DNA from: Helicobacter sp.
Lineage (GTDB): Bacteria > Campylobacterota > Campylobacteria > Campylobacterales > Helicobacteraceae
Direction of reading: 5' to 3'
NCBI RefSeq assembly: GCF_017502485.1
Contig: NZ_JAFVUX010000008.1
Span: 1-47,458, forward strand
Length of the DNA stretch: 47,458 bases
The notes beneath the pieces are model-generated. The model did no database searches. It was not told the DNA's origin and saw only the letters and a program-made list of their open reading frames with translations. Shown here in pieces: positions 33,759 to 43,322 of this stretch. Position 1 is the first letter of the stretch. Each line of letters starts with the position of its first letter. A program made the position numbers and the translations under genes.

Positions 33759-34319
33759 ATGTTTGGTATGGGGTTTTTTGAAATAGTGGTTATTGTCATT
33801 GTGGCAATAATCTTTCTGGGTCCTGATAAGCTTCCGCAAGCCATTGTCGATGCGGCTAAATTTTTCAAGGTGGTGAAGAAGACTATCCATGATACTAAGC
33901 AGACAATTGATAGTGAGCTAAATCTCTCTGCCTTGCAGCAAGAAGCCATAAGTTACCATCAGCATTTCACTTCCCAAGTTGATAATATTACTAAAGATAT
34001 GCAACTCCAAGAGATTGATGAGATATTTAGTGAGTATAAGGCACTGCCACCAACAAAAGTTGGCGATAGTGAGCAATATTCCTTAGAATCTAGTGTGCTA
34101 GATTCTGGCTTAGCGCAAGAGTCGCTTAAGGCTTCTCAAGCTAATCTCCCTAGCAAAAAGCTCAAGACTCAAGCAAAGGCTATTAAAAAAAATAGTGCAT
34201 CCGATAAAAGAGCCAAGAAGCCTGTCAAGCAAGCGAGCAAAATGCCAAGCAAGCTGGATTCTACCACTCCTAAGCCTAAGCGCACCAGATCCACTAAATC
34301 TGCTACAAATAAGGTCTAG
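33759..34319 (+). CDS. tatB: TatB, twin-arginine translocase subunit
   Basis: TatB works with TatC to bind folded proteins carrying twin-arginine signals. The N-terminal segment MFGMGFFEIVVIVIVAIIFLG with the conserved Glu-8 is followed by PDKLPQAIVDAAKFFKVVKKT and a long, charged, Lys/Ser-rich tail. The length of 186 is at the long end. The tail contains CTAGATTCTGG-type motifs. tatC starts four bases later. Confidence 0.92.
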   Translation: MFGMGFFEIVVIVIVAIIFLGPDKLPQAIVDAAKFFKVVKKTIHDTKQTIDSELNLSALQQEAISYHQHFTSQVDNITKDMQLQEIDEIFSEYKALPPTKVGDSEQYSLESSVLDSGLAQESLKASQANLPSKKLKTQAKAIKKNSASDKRAKKPVKQASKMPSKLDSTTPKPKRTRSTKSATNKV

Positions 34320-34322
34320 CCA

Positions 34323-35093
34323 ATGTTTGAAGAGCTAAAGCCCCATATACAGGACTTGCGTAAGAGACTTATTATCGCACTTGTTAGCGTGATTGTTGCA
34401 TTTATTGTGTGTTTTGCATTTTGGAAGCAGATTTTTGCCATTGTAAAACTCCCTATTGAGAGTGCGTTTGCTGATAGGGTGCAAGGCACGCTAATGCAGC
34501 TTACCCCACTAGAGGGGATATTTTCTGCGATGAGCTTGTCTTTTCTTGTGGCTTTTACAATTTCTACGCCAATTATTTTCTGGCAACTCTGGCTTTTTGT
34601 CGCTCCGGGGTTGTATAAGAATGAAAAAAAGATCATTTTGCCATTTGTGGGCTTTGGCACGGCGATGTTTATCCTTGGTGCGCTTTTTGCCTACTTTATC
34701 ATCTTTCCATTTATGATTGAATATATTTTGCTTTTTGGAAACGATATGTTTGAAGCCAATATCTCCGTGGAGAGCTATGTGGGGTTTTTTATCCGTGTGG
34801 TGCTAGGTTTTGGCATAGCTTTTGAGTTGCCTGTACTGGCGTATTTTTTGGCTAGGGTTGGAATGATTACTGATGAGAGTTTGAAGAAGTTTTTTAAATA
34901 CGCGGTGGTGATTATCTTTGTGGTCGCAGCTATTATCACGCCTCCAGATCCCTTCTCACAGCTACTTATGGCTATCCCACTTGTTTTACTCTATGGGCTC
35001 TCAATTCTCATCGCCAAGTTTATCAATCCAGCCAAGAAATCACCAGAATCTAGCAGCGAGTCTGTTTCTAGTGATTTAGATTCTAAGCGTTAG
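34323..35093 (+). CDS. tatC: TatC, twin-arginine translocase subunit
   Basis: TatC is the six-segment membrane receptor for twin-arginine signals. MFEELKPHIQDLRKRLIIALV at the start and the conserved LTPLEGIFSAMSLSF, WLFVAPGLYKNEKK and SVESYVGF are present; AIITPPDPFSQ is the typical last-loop signature. The length of 256 is normal. Its stop overlaps the queA start region. Confidence 0.95.
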   Translation: MFEELKPHIQDLRKRLIIALVSVIVAFIVCFAFWKQIFAIVKLPIESAFADRVQGTLMQLTPLEGIFSAMSLSFLVAFTISTPIIFWQLWLFVAPGLYKNEKKIILPFVGFGTAMFILGALFAYFIIFPFMIEYILLFGNDMFEANISVESYVGFFIRVVLGFGIAFELPVLAYFLARVGMITDESLKKFFKYAVVIIFVVAAIITPPDPFSQLLMAIPLVLLYGLSILIAKFINPAKKSPESSSESVSSDLDSKR

Positions 35094-35095
35094 TG

Positions 35096-36211
35096 ATGTT
35101 TGCCCTATCAAGCTATGACTACCCCTTGCCAAAGCACCTTATCGCCACCGCTCCAATCTATCCCAGAGAAGCTGCCAAGCTCCTTGTCTATGATCGCACC
35201 AAAGAGCACATTACACATACTACTTTCGCGCATTTGCTGGAGTTTATCCCTAAGGACTGTATTATCGCGCTAAACAACACACGCGTGCTAAAAGCTAGAA
35301 TCTATGGTAAAAAACTTGGCTCACAAACTGCACGAGAGATATTTTTCCACCGCTTTGCTACTGGCGATGATCTACGCACACTTTCAAGTGCTAATACCTT
35401 AGATTCCACTTGTGCAAGTCCGCTAGATTCTGGCGCGCTAGCACTCTGCCAAATCCGCGGTAGAGTCAAGCTTGGCGATGTATTTGCGTGTGCTGGATTC
35501 TATGCGCAAGTGGTAGCACTGCTAGATAATGGACACCGAGTTACGCGCTTTTTCACGCAAGATATAGAATCTAGCCAGAGATTTCTAAGTCAAGAAGCCG
35601 TGCTAGCAATGCTTGAAGAGATAGGGCATATCCCACTGCCTCCATATATCAAAAGAGCTTCTAATGACAATGATGCGCAAGACTATCAAAGTCTCTTCGC
35701 TACGCAAGCAGGCGCGATCGCCGCTCCAACAGCATCGCTACACCTATCTTCTACTATGTTAGAAGCTCTAAAGGAGCAAGTGGCGTATTTGACATTGCAT
35801 ATTGGTGCTGGGACATTTGCTAGTGTTAATGTCCCTGATATTAGAAATCATAAAATGCATACAGAATCCTTGCATATCACAGCTCAAGCTCTCGAGAAAC
35901 TCTTGTGTGCCAAATCGCGCCTATGCGTGGGTACAAGCGCGCTTAGAAGCGTGGAGTATGCTGCAAGGCTCTATGAAGCGCACCCTAAGCCCTATGCTGA
36001 TTTGCACGCGCAATGTGATATTTTTCTGCATTTAGGTGATAAGCCACGATATGTGGATTACCTTTTGACTAATTTTCACCTGCCCAAATCCACGCTTACA
36101 ATGCTTGTGGCTTCTATGGTGGGTTATGAGCAGTGGCGGCAGATTTATGAGCAATCCATCGCTAAAGAGTATCGATTCTACTCCTATGGTGATGCTATGC
36201 TAATCCTTTAG
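35096..36211 (+). CDS. queA: QueA, S-adenosylmethionine:tRNA ribosyltransferase-isomerase
   Basis: QueA makes epoxyqueuosine in tRNA. The N-terminal YDYPLPKHLIATAP and the core LHIGAGTFASVNVPDIRNHKMHTE, VGTSALRSVEYA and LTNFHLPKSTLTMLVASM are diagnostic. At 371 residues it is longer than the usual 340-355; a stretch of about 30 residues near positions 90-120 (DLRTLSS to LDSGALALC) looks inserted and carries TTAGATTCC and CTAGATTCTGG motifs. The ATG at 35096 is preferred to the GTG at 35093. Confidence 0.94.
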   Translation: MFALSSYDYPLPKHLIATAPIYPREAAKLLVYDRTKEHITHTTFAHLLEFIPKDCIIALNNTRVLKARIYGKKLGSQTAREIFFHRFATGDDLRTLSSANTLDSTCASPLDSGALALCQIRGRVKLGDVFACAGFYAQVVALLDNGHRVTRFFTQDIESSQRFLSQEAVLAMLEEIGHIPLPPYIKRASNDNDAQDYQSLFATQAGAIAAPTASLHLSSTMLEALKEQVAYLTLHIGAGTFASVNVPDIRNHKMHTESLHITAQALEKLLCAKSRLCVGTSALRSVEYAARLYEAHPKPYADLHAQCDIFLHLGDKPRYVDYLLTNFHLPKSTLTMLVASMVGYEQWRQIYEQSIAKEYRFYSYGDAMLIL

Positions 36212-36222
36212 GGGGTGTAGCT

Positions 36223-36870
36223 ATGTTGGGGAGTGCCACTGATCTCACGCCTTATGCGCTAGATTCTAGTAGCTTTGATTTACAAGCTCTGGTGCATTGG
36301 CTAGAATCTACCTTTACTACTACTAATCCTTTACAAGTAGCCACGCAGTTAGAAATGTATGCCAAAATCTTGCTTGAGTGGAATACTTCTCATAATCTCA
36401 GTACTACGCGTACGATGGCAGATATGCTTAGGCAGATTGTGGATTCTATCTTGCCATTGCGCGTGATAAAGCCCTTTGATCAATGTCTTGATATAGGTTC
36501 TGGAGCCGGGTTACCCGCGCTTGTGCTAGGCATTTTATGTCAGCAATCGCACTTTACTTTATGTGAGCCTAGGAAAAAGAGAGCGGCGTTCTTGCGCTTT
36601 GTGGCATATAGGCTAGGACTTAAGAATATTTGTGTAGAAAATGCGCGCGTACAAGATCTTAGTCTATCTCAGCGCGCTAGCCTCATCACTTCGCGTGCAA
36701 GCTTATCGAATACCGAGATATTTGCTATTACAAGGTCGCTTATAGCAGATAATGGGGCATATTTGCTCTATAAAGGGGGGCAAAGCTACCATATCGCTCT
36801 CAATGCCAGCGACCCAAAAGTAACCCTATATCGCTATAATGCTAGAATCTATGTCTATAAGGAATTATGA
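36223..36870 (+). CDS. rsmG: RsmG (GidB), 16S rRNA G527 methyltransferase
   Basis: RsmG adds a methyl group to 16S rRNA. The SAM site LDIGSGAGLPALVLGILC and the following LCEPRKKRAAFLRFVAYRLGL are diagnostic, as is TSRASLSN. The 215 residues include an N-terminal extension of about 20 residues with LDSSSFD and LEST. A G6 run (36775-36780) near the end is too short for a likely phase switch. It overlaps the next gene by four bases. Confidence 0.93.
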   Translation: MLGSATDLTPYALDSSSFDLQALVHWLESTFTTTNPLQVATQLEMYAKILLEWNTSHNLSTTRTMADMLRQIVDSILPLRVIKPFDQCLDIGSGAGLPALVLGILCQQSHFTLCEPRKKRAAFLRFVAYRLGLKNICVENARVQDLSLSQRASLITSRASLSNTEIFAITRSLIADNGAYLLYKGGQSYHIALNASDPKVTLYRYNARIYVYKEL

Positions 36871-37130
36871 TGCTTCGAGTGATCGCGTTGCTATTGCTTG
36901 GCTTGGCGTTGCTGTGGCTTGTGCTATCTGTCGCTAGAAGGGTGGGGCATTTTATCACTAGTGTCACAAAAGCACCTAGTAAAGCAGAGGTTAAAGAGCC
37001 AGACCTTATGTCAGATGATATAAGCCAAGATCTCATCGCCTGTGCGCATTGCAGGGTATTTTTACCTATGAGTGAGGCGGTGAAATTCCGTGGACAATAC
37101 TACTGCTCCAAAGCTTGCTTGCCAGAGTGA
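36867..37130 (+). CDS. PP0621-family small zinc-ribbon membrane protein
   Basis: This 87-residue protein has one N-terminal membrane segment (LRVIALLLLGLALLWLVLSV) and a C-terminal zinc-ribbon-like end, CAHCRVFLP ... YCSKAC. That arrangement is typical of the PP0621 family of unknown function. The order rsmG then PP0621 is the H. pylori order as I recall it. Confidence 0.8.
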   Translation: MMLRVIALLLLGLALLWLVLSVARRVGHFITSVTKAPSKAEVKEPDLMSDDISQDLIACAHCRVFLPMSEAVKFRGQYYCSKACLPE

Positions 37131-37140
37131 AGGGGTAGTG

Positions 37141-37548
37141 ATGATTATTATAGGACTGCACGATTTAATCTATCCCACGCGCTTTATCTACACTAAAGAT
37201 TTAGAATCTTTACGCACTTTGCAAGCAAGCTCTAGCCCATTTGAACAAATAGCGTGGTTTGACTTCCACGATGATAGCGAGTTTGCACTATGCTCTTATG
37301 CCAAAGTCAATGGTATTGATTTTGCCATTAGGGTGCATGATGTGGTGGAGTTTCTTAGCGGGGCATATTTCTTGCCGAGGTATTTGCTAGTGGATTCTAG
37401 TCCTAAGGTGTATCAAACCCTAGCAGATGAGTATTTGCTAGATTCTAAGGTGCTTTGTGTTATTGGTGGGTCAAGCCAGATAGAGGAGTGTGCCTTGCAA
37501 GGTATTGATGGCGTGGTATTTGCACATTTGCTTCAACTAGAATCTTAA
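37141..37548 (+). CDS. Conserved hypothetical protein
   Basis: About 135 residues starting at ATG 37141 (GAAGGGGTAGTG upstream). Beta-alpha pattern with IIIGLHDLIYPTRFIYT, WFDFHDDSEFALC and a C-terminal KVLCVIGGSSQIEECALQ block. No catalytic motif stands out. It sits between the PP0621 gene and the GT-D glycosyltransferase, nine bases before the latter. Confidence 0.7.
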   Translation: MIIIGLHDLIYPTRFIYTKDLESLRTLQASSSPFEQIAWFDFHDDSEFALCSYAKVNGIDFAIRVHDVVEFLSGAYFLPRYLLVDSSPKVYQTLADEYLLDSKVLCVIGGSSQIEECALQGIDGVVFAHLLQLES

Positions 37549-37557
37549 AGGAAAACT

Positions 37558-38743
37558 ATGAAAATAGGACGACAGCTTAAAAATCTCTTGCGCTCTTGGC
37601 TTAAAGCAGTGTATGCAGCGATCTTTGCTCCCATAGCGCACATACTCTATAAGCCGATTTTAGATGAGATTAGGGCTACTTGTCCCAGGAACGAAAGCAC
37701 GCTGCTTCTAGAGCTATTTGCTAGAGAGAGACTTTTTGCTTCTTATAAGATCCTTGATCCTTTGGAGTCTATTGACTTTTTAGTGCGTGAGTCTAAGAGC
37801 TTTTTGCGCATTGGTGATGGCGAGATGATGACACTTGCCAATAAAGCTGGTGGATTTCACCGCTTCTCCCCCGCGTTAAAGGCTGATTTGCTTGCCTGTA
37901 TTGAGCAAGCTTGTAGAGAGAATCTCCCCATAGGACTAAATCCTGTGCTGATTTATCCTTACCACGCAAATCGGGGGGGGGGGGGGACAACTTGAGCGCA
38001 TGGGCTTCGGGGCTAAATCCAACCAAGAGAATGCTACGCTAGAATCCCAAACCCAGAGTGAAGCAACTACCCAAATCTCGCCACGCTTGCTTTATGCGTG
38101 TGAAAATATTAGTGCGTTTTATGTGGCGGCGTATTTCCCTAGTGATAGGGTGTATTTTGATGCTAATATGTTTTATACTACGCCAATTGAAGTTGCACTG
38201 CTAGCGCGTAAAATTGATACCTGCGAGTATGAGAGACTAGAATCTAGGCTTAAAGCATTCCCACGATTGTTTATCGATGATGATTATGGTAGGTGGCTAT
38301 TGCAACTCTATAAAGAGCTATTGATCCATAAAATAGCCAAGCTTTGGGAGCAAAAAGACTGCATTGTGATTGAGGGGCGATACTCTTCAAGTGGCGTGCA
38401 TAATGATCTTTTCTCCAATGCACGCAGTGTGCTTAGGATAAATCACCTGCCTCATCACGATGCTTATGAGCATTTAGATGAGTTTAAGGGCTATGTGCAA
38501 GAAGTGTTAAGTGGCTTTGATTCTACCCATACTTGCGCTATCTTAGCACTTGGGCATAGTGCTAAGATACTTGGATTTTGGCTTGATGGCTTAGGGTTTA
38601 AGGCATTTGATATTGGGAGCTTGTCGCTTAATTATGATTGCTTCTTGTATGGGGCTGATTTTTATACATACGCAGGGCAGGGTAATCCACTAGAGCTAGA
38701 ATCTTATGTACTCGCTCCTTATATTGACAGTAAGCACAGGTAG
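37558..38743 (+). CDS. Phase-variable GT-D/DUF1792 glycosyltransferase, OFF in this sequence
   Basis: The GT-D fold family (DUF1792) is known from glycosyltransferases of serine-rich glycoproteins and polysaccharides. The N-terminal core ESIDFLVRESKSFLRIGDGE is diagnostic, and the later VIEGRYSSSGVHNDLF and CAILALGHSAKILGFWL continue the same fold. Fourteen G at 37973-37986 give a stop (TGA 37993-37995) after 145 residues. With 13 or 16 G the frame joins CAA CTT GAG CGC ATG and makes about 394 residues. After the tract comes a short Ser/Gln/Glu-rich stretch of about 30 residues. The start follows TAAAGGAAAACT. It ends the tatB-to-rsmG gene string. Confidence 0.82.
37973..37986 (+). repeat. 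Homopolymer G14, phase switch in GT-D gene
   Basis: Fourteen G lie about 138 codons into the gene. Fourteen gives the truncated frame; 13 or 16 gives full length. Confidence 0.92.
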
Positions 38744-38774
38744 ATTTTAGTATGTCTGGGAGAGTGTTGAAGAG

Positions 38775-38806
38775 TACCCTAGAATCTATGCTAGATTCTA
38801 GGGGTA
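38775..38806. terminator. Hairpin built from TAGAATCTA/TAGATTCTA between convergent genes
   Basis: TACCCTAGAATCTA (38775-38788) pairs with TAGATTCTAGGGGTA (38792-38806) over a TGC loop, with one extra G. It lies between the GT-D gene and rpsR, which converge, and is likely a bidirectional terminator. Confidence 0.65.
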
Positions 38807-38810
38807 AGGC

Positions 38811-39065
38811 TTAGAGCTTAAAAGGATTTTCTACGACTTTTTTATGGTCGATGACATAGGGGATTAGAGCCATATGTCTAGCACGCTTAATCGCTACTTC
38901 TACACGCTCTTGCCACTTTTTTGTGTTGCCTGTGAGACGGCGTGGCATAATCTTATATCGCTCAGAGAGAGAGTGCTTAAGCATATCAATGTCCTTGTAG
39001 TCGATGAACTCGATTTTTGCCTCTGTGTATTTGCAGTATCGTTTTGAGTATTTTTTTCTTTCCAT
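38811..39065 (-). CDS. rpsR: Ribosomal protein S18
   Basis: The 84 residues carry [21 protein letters not shown] and [27 protein letters not shown], characteristic of S18. It is last in rpsF-ssb-rpsR, nine bases after ssb. Confidence 0.97.
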   Translation of the reverse strand: MERKKYSKRYCKYTEAKIEFIDYKDIDMLKHSLSERYKIMPRRLTGNTKKWQERVEVAIKRARHMALIPYVIDHKKVVENPFKL

Positions 39066-39074
39066 TGTTTGCTC

Positions 39075-39605
39075 CTAGAATGGTATATCATCATCATTGA
39101 TGTCAATGCTTGGGATATTTTGCTCATATCCATTTCCGCCGCTTTGCCCCTGTGGTGCTTGCTGGTAAGTTTTGCTAGCTTGTGGCTGCGAGTAGGGTTG
39201 ATTGGAGTAGGGCTGGCTTTGATTGTAGTAGCCTTGATTTTGCTCAGCATACTCGCCGCCACCTTGCCCTTGACTATCTGCCTTTCTATCAAGCATTTTC
39301 ATACTCTCGCACAAGATAGAGTGTCTAGATCGCTTCGCGCCACTTTGATCCACCCAGCTCTCATACACAAGCCGCCCTTCAATCAGCACACGACTGCCTT
39401 TGTGGAGATACTGCTCAGCGACTTCCGCGGAGCGTCCAAATATCTTCACATCGACAAAACAAGTCTCATCAGCCTTGCTGCCATCTTGCTTATTGAAGCG
39501 ATGTGTGCTCGCAAGACCAAAGAGCGACATCGCTATGCCTGAAGGCAGGTAGCGCTTCTCCACATCGCGGGTAAGATTCCCTACGATGATGACTTTATTA
39601 AACAT
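39075..39605 (-). CDS. ssb: Single-stranded DNA-binding protein
   Basis: The OB-fold core MFNKVIIVGNLTRDVEKRYLPSG covers about the first 110 residues (DVKIFGRSAEVAEQYLHKGSRVLIEGR). A Gln/Tyr/Gly-rich linker follows (GQGGGEYAEQNQGYYNQ), and the acidic tip DINDDDIPF binds partner proteins. The 176 residues are typical. It lies between rpsF and rpsR. Confidence 0.97.
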   Translation of the reverse strand: MFNKVIIVGNLTRDVEKRYLPSGIAMSLFGLASTHRFNKQDGSKADETCFVDVKIFGRSAEVAEQYLHKGSRVLIEGRLVYESWVDQSGAKRSRHSILCESMKMLDRKADSQGQGGGEYAEQNQGYYNQSQPYSNQPYSQPQASKTYQQAPQGQSGGNGYEQNIPSIDINDDDIPF

Positions 39606-39630
39606 TTTGTGTCCCCTTATTAGGCTTGTG

Positions 39631-40038
39631 CTACTGCGCCTGCTCTGCGCTGGATTCTTTTGCCTCTGCGCTAGATTCTAGCTTTTTAGCTTTTGGCTCA
39701 GGCTTTTTGTTTGCCCTATCAGCAAGGGTTTGCCACTGTTTTTGCTCCTTTTTGTTCTCATACTTAATCACAATAAAGCGCAAAATATCTTCGTTAATGC
39801 GATAGAGTCGCTCAAGCTCCAGGATAGATTCTGGTTTGGCGGTAAAGTAGATGACAAAGTAGTAGCCTCGTTTGTGCTTTTTGATCTCATAAGCAAGATT
39901 TCGCATACCCATATCTAGGCAAGTTTCAATGCTACCGCCATTTTTAGTAATGACATCTTTGTAGAAGTCGATCTTTTGCTTGATCTCTTCTTCGACAAGT
40001 GTGGGCTTGATGATAAACATCGTCTCATAACGCTTCAT
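39631..40038 (-). CDS. rpsF: Ribosomal protein S6
   Basis: [40 protein letters not shown] and the Glu/Lys/Ala-rich tail (residues about 105-135) are typical of S6. It heads rpsF-ssb-rpsR. Its upstream spacer (40039-40141) contains AGAATCT motifs. Confidence 0.96.
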   Translation of the reverse strand: MKRYETMFIIKPTLVEEEIKQKIDFYKDVITKNGGSIETCLDMGMRNLAYEIKKHKRGYYFVIYFTAKPESILELERLYRINEDILRFIVIKYENKKEQKQWQTLADRANKKPEPKAKKLESSAEAKESSAEQAQ

Positions 40039-40141
40039 ACATACTCCTTGTGGTAGTAGCCCTTGCCGATAGCGCGTCTAGCTTCTAGACTGAGAATCTA
40101 AACTACAAAGATAGGCAAGAGCAAGAAATAAAACGGCGATT

Positions 40142-41179
40142 CTAGCTTACTAAAGCTTGTAATTTGATTAAGCTACGCAGGGATATGGACTTTTGTCCCT
40201 GCATAATGCCATTGCGCCATAATCCCAGCAGGCTAAAAATCTCCAAAAACACCCGCTCTTTAATCTTCATTGCACGCTGGGCTAGGGTGTTTGTCTCTTG
40301 AAAGGGTAGGGCATAGCCTAGGATCTCCTTGCTATCTGGCTTTCCGTGCAAGCGGATATATACGGCAAACAAAAAAAGCTTATAGAAATGTTGCTCAAGC
40401 TCCCCTAAGAGCGAGAGCTCATTACTTAGTCCTCCATCTAGCATTTGCTCAAATACTCTTGCTATGTCAGCTTTGCTAAAGAGTGCTTGCAAAAGCTCAT
40501 CGATCTCCACACTCCCCAACCCATAGCAAAGCTGGGCTATATCCTGCTGGGTAATGGCACGATCTAGTAAAGTGAGCTTTGAGAGCTCGCTACGCGCTAG
40601 GGCGATGTCATAGCTTTGCATAATTAGCAAGGATTCTAACAAATTGCCAGCAATACTAAGCCCCAATGTCCTTGCTTCTTGGATGAGAAGCTCCTTTGCC
40701 TCTGCTGGGTTTGGCTTAAAAAATCGCACTTCTACCACGCCATTTTTTTTCTCATCAATACTTCTATCGCTAGCCTTTCTAGCATAAATGTCTTTGTGCT
40801 TAAAATGTGTGCTAAGGCTTTTGAAATCGCGTGCGTATTGAGCTTGGGTTTTGCTCTCTGCGCGTAGAAATGCTACGATTAGGCTGTGGTCAGGGTTATG
40901 TGCTAGAGCGTTTAAAAGAGCTTTAATCTCCTTATCGCCGGGCTTTTTCTCAAGTTTTAGCACCACGCACTGCGCATCACCAAAGAGACTGCTTTGCGAT
41001 AAAATCTCTAGCGTAGGGGCTAGGGAGTATTCCCCATAGTTGAACACTTTTGGCTCTAGGGCATTTGCTTGCAAGAGTCTTTTAATACTAGATTCTATGA
41101 GATATTCACTCTCACCATAGAGCAAGCATGCACGCGGTATATGTGTGCGTAAAAGGCTATCAAACTCTTTTTTATACAT
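40142..41179 (-). CDS. holA: DNA polymerase III delta subunit
   Basis: Delta opens the beta clamp during clamp loading. The start at 41179 (ATAAGGACTACTCTA upstream) gives 345 residues. LLYGESEYLIESSIKRLL at the start, SLFGDAQCVVLKLEKKPGDKEI and IARVFEQMLDGGLSNELSLLGELE in the C-terminal collar are typical of HolA in this group. It overlaps the end of mqnA by eight bases. holA-rpsF-ssb-rpsR matches H. pylori order as I recall it. Confidence 0.92.
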   Translation of the reverse strand: MYKKEFDSLLRTHIPRACLLYGESEYLIESSIKRLLQANALEPKVFNYGEYSLAPTLEILSQSSLFGDAQCVVLKLEKKPGDKEIKALLNALAHNPDHSLIVAFLRAESKTQAQYARDFKSLSTHFKHKDIYARKASDRSIDEKKNGVVEVRFFKPNPAEAKELLIQEARTLGLSIAGNLLESLLIMQSYDIALARSELSKLTLLDRAITQQDIAQLCYGLGSVEIDELLQALFSKADIARVFEQMLDGGLSNELSLLGELEQHFYKLFLFAVYIRLHGKPDSKEILGYALPFQETNTLAQRAMKIKERVFLEIFSLLGLWRNGIMQGQKSISLRSLIKLQALVS

Positions 41180-42023
41180 TAGAGTAGTCCTTATAGGGTG
41201 CATTTAGTGCGCATTTACTAGAATTTACATTGCGTGGGTAGATTCTACTTGGGGGCTTGATTGCTTGTAGGCGCAAGGTTCGGTAGAATCGCTCCAAGCC
41301 TATGCGCTCTTTTGCTTGGATATGATAGTGGATATGGGTTAAATACTCACGGACATATGCACTCGGAATACCGCAGGCTTTGGCACGCGTTTGTAAGATA
41401 TAGTGTGGAATTTTGACACGCTTTTTGACAAAGGTGCGTGCAATGTTGGTGTAGAAATGTGCATGCTTGTTGTAGCAGAGCCTACCAAAGACAAAGGGTA
41501 AGCGGTGCTTCTCCCACCACGCTTGCCCCATATCAATAGCCTTACCACCAGCAAATCGATATTGCAGTGCTCTATCACCTATAAGCACACGCCCTTGCAA
41601 GCCTAGGATAGTGCTAAGAGCATTTGAGGTATCAGATTGATAGTCTTTGCGTGGCTTGGTTTTAGTATTTGTAAAAATCCTAGAATCCTGCGCTAGTGTT
41701 TTTAGAGTTTGTGCCCCATTGATAGAGTCCACTTTATGCGATTGTGTGACTTGATCTTCTTCTTCTAAGCTTAGCACACTCCATACCGCACCTTTAGCCA
41801 CAATGCCAGCTTGCGTGCCTCGCTGCTTGCGATGGGCAGTATAGCCAGCGATTGTAGAGATAAAGCCTGCATCAATGCGATGAAATAAAAAAGATTGATT
41901 AAGCCTTGATGGGTAGGAACGATTGGCAAATGCCGCGCTTTTATAACGCGTGGGAATAGGGCAAGACCTTAAAAACACATCAAAGGGCATAAGGTTTAGA
42001 TATTGGATCTTGCCAAATCGCAT
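41172..42023 (-). CDS. mqnA: MqnA, chorismate dehydratase of the futalosine menaquinone pathway
   Basis: MqnA makes 3-enolpyruvylbenzoate from chorismate, the first step of the futalosine route used by Helicobacter. FGKIQYLNLMPFDVFL, FLFHRIDAGFISTIAGY, DYQSDTSNALSTILGLQGRVLIGDRAL and DMGQAWWEKHRLPFVFGRLCYNKH are diagnostic. A stretch of about 35 residues near positions 88-122 (LEEEDQ to KTKPRK) looks inserted and its DNA carries a TAGAATCC motif. On the minus strand TATACT near 42052-42057 may be its -10 element. Confidence 0.93.
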   Translation of the reverse strand: MRFGKIQYLNLMPFDVFLRSCPIPTRYKSAAFANRSYPSRLNQSFLFHRIDAGFISTIAGYTAHRKQRGTQAGIVAKGAVWSVLSLEEEDQVTQSHKVDSINGAQTLKTLAQDSRIFTNTKTKPRKDYQSDTSNALSTILGLQGRVLIGDRALQYRFAGGKAIDMGQAWWEKHRLPFVFGRLCYNKHAHFYTNIARTFVKKRVKIPHYILQTRAKACGIPSAYVREYLTHIHYHIQAKERIGLERFYRTLRLQAIKPPSRIYPRNVNSSKCALNAPYKDYSNV

Positions 42024-42096
42024 AGTAATCCTTGTGCTTTTTTGCGCGCAAGTATAGCAGGTTGTGGCTTAAAGGTGCTTAGGCTTGCGCCTAGCT

Positions 42097-43322
42097 CTAG
42101 TGTGTGAGTCTTCGCCCAAGAGAGCTAATAGTAGAAAAAATATAGATCAAAATCCATACAAACACTACACATAAGCTAAGGTTAATGCAAAATGCTAGTG
42201 GTAGCTTCACCCACCATGCAAGTGGCGGGAAGTGGCGCAGTATTGGAAATAGTAGGCTTGCAGAAATACCTTGTGCGATGTAGAAGTATATGGCATTGAC
42301 TCCAGCGAAGCGCAAGAATCCTAATATGGTAAGTTTCTTTAGAAAGGCATAGCGCTTAGGCTGTATTGCTTTAGTAAATCCCGCCTCCTGCGACTTATTT
42401 AGAATTTTTGCGTTTTGGAGAGAAAAGCTAGAATCTAGCTTTTCACTAGTCGCACTCTTCTGGTCATTGCTAGTAGGCTTGCCCACTTGGCAATCCATAG
42501 AATCTATTTTATCCTTACCGGTTTCCCCCCCCCCCCCCGTTTTGCAAGCCACACATATCCCACCAAAAGCCCTGCCAAGCTCGCACAAGAAGCAAGTACA
42601 TAGGGCAGAGATACGGGGAATTTATGTGCTTGGAGGTCAAAGATACTAGGCAGGTGTGAAAGAGATCCGCTAGAGTGCAAGATCATAAGCATTGCAAACC
42701 CTCCTATGCCCACACTTGCTAGAGCTATGATGATAGACTTTTGGCTTTGAGAGCGGATAAAGTGGTAGCCTAGCACGATTAAAGCAGTATAAAATACCAA
42801 ATATTGAAGCCCTACGCCAAGGAAGGATCCCTGCCAGCTAAAAATCCCAAAAAAAGCCGCGATATAAAGCCCTAGAGCAAAGCTCGCTAGCAAAGCTAAT
42901 GGCACACGCACAAAGCTTATAATAAGCGCGCTTGCAATCATTGCTACGCAAAAAACAGGCACAAACCAATACGACCCACCAAGTACAGGTAATGCGCTTG
43001 TGCTAAAGCCGTGTAGCGTGATGGCTGCTGCGGTATTCATAAAGCTTATGTGCTTAGCGTTAATGCTTACGCATAAATCATAAATAGCAATACACACGCC
43101 AAAGTAGAAAATTAGCTTCCACAAAGCAGGCAATGGGTTTGGGCTTTTGCTATATGCTAGAGCCATTCCAGCGATAAAGAAAAAGGCGGGCACATCAATA
43201 AGCAGCGAGAGACTCTGCACTGCTTGTGGCACATAGCTCCCCCCACTCCAAAATGTCGTGTGGATTAGCACAATGCTAATGGCACAAATCCCACGCAATA
43301 TATCTAGGGCATCATCTCTCAT
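42097..43322 (-). CDS. Phase-variable acyltransferase-3 family O-acyltransferase, OFF in this sequence
   Basis: Acyltransferase-3 membrane proteins add acetyl groups to polysaccharide sugars. The N-terminal ALDILRGICAISIVLIHTTFWSGG with the catalytic His and the DVPAFFFIAGM motif are diagnostic; about ten membrane segments follow. A run of 14 G (plus-strand C 42535-42548) gives a stop at 42504 after 272 residues. With 12 or 15 G it continues as GETGKDKID and on through a hydrophilic linker of about 60 residues to FLRFAGVNAIYFYIAQGISASL and the last membrane segments, in all about 408 residues. The start at 43322 follows AAAGGATGCAA. It overlaps the methyltransferase end by 11 bases. Confidence 0.85.
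42535..42548 (-). repeat. Homopolymer C14 (G14 on coding strand), phase switch in acyltransferase
   Basis: Fourteen C on the plus strand, about 258 codons into the gene. Fourteen gives the truncated frame; 12 or 15 gives full length. Confidence 0.92.

Noticed and set aside
36775-36780. G6 run in rsmG
   Set aside because: Too short for frequent slippage, and the gene is in frame with normal ends.
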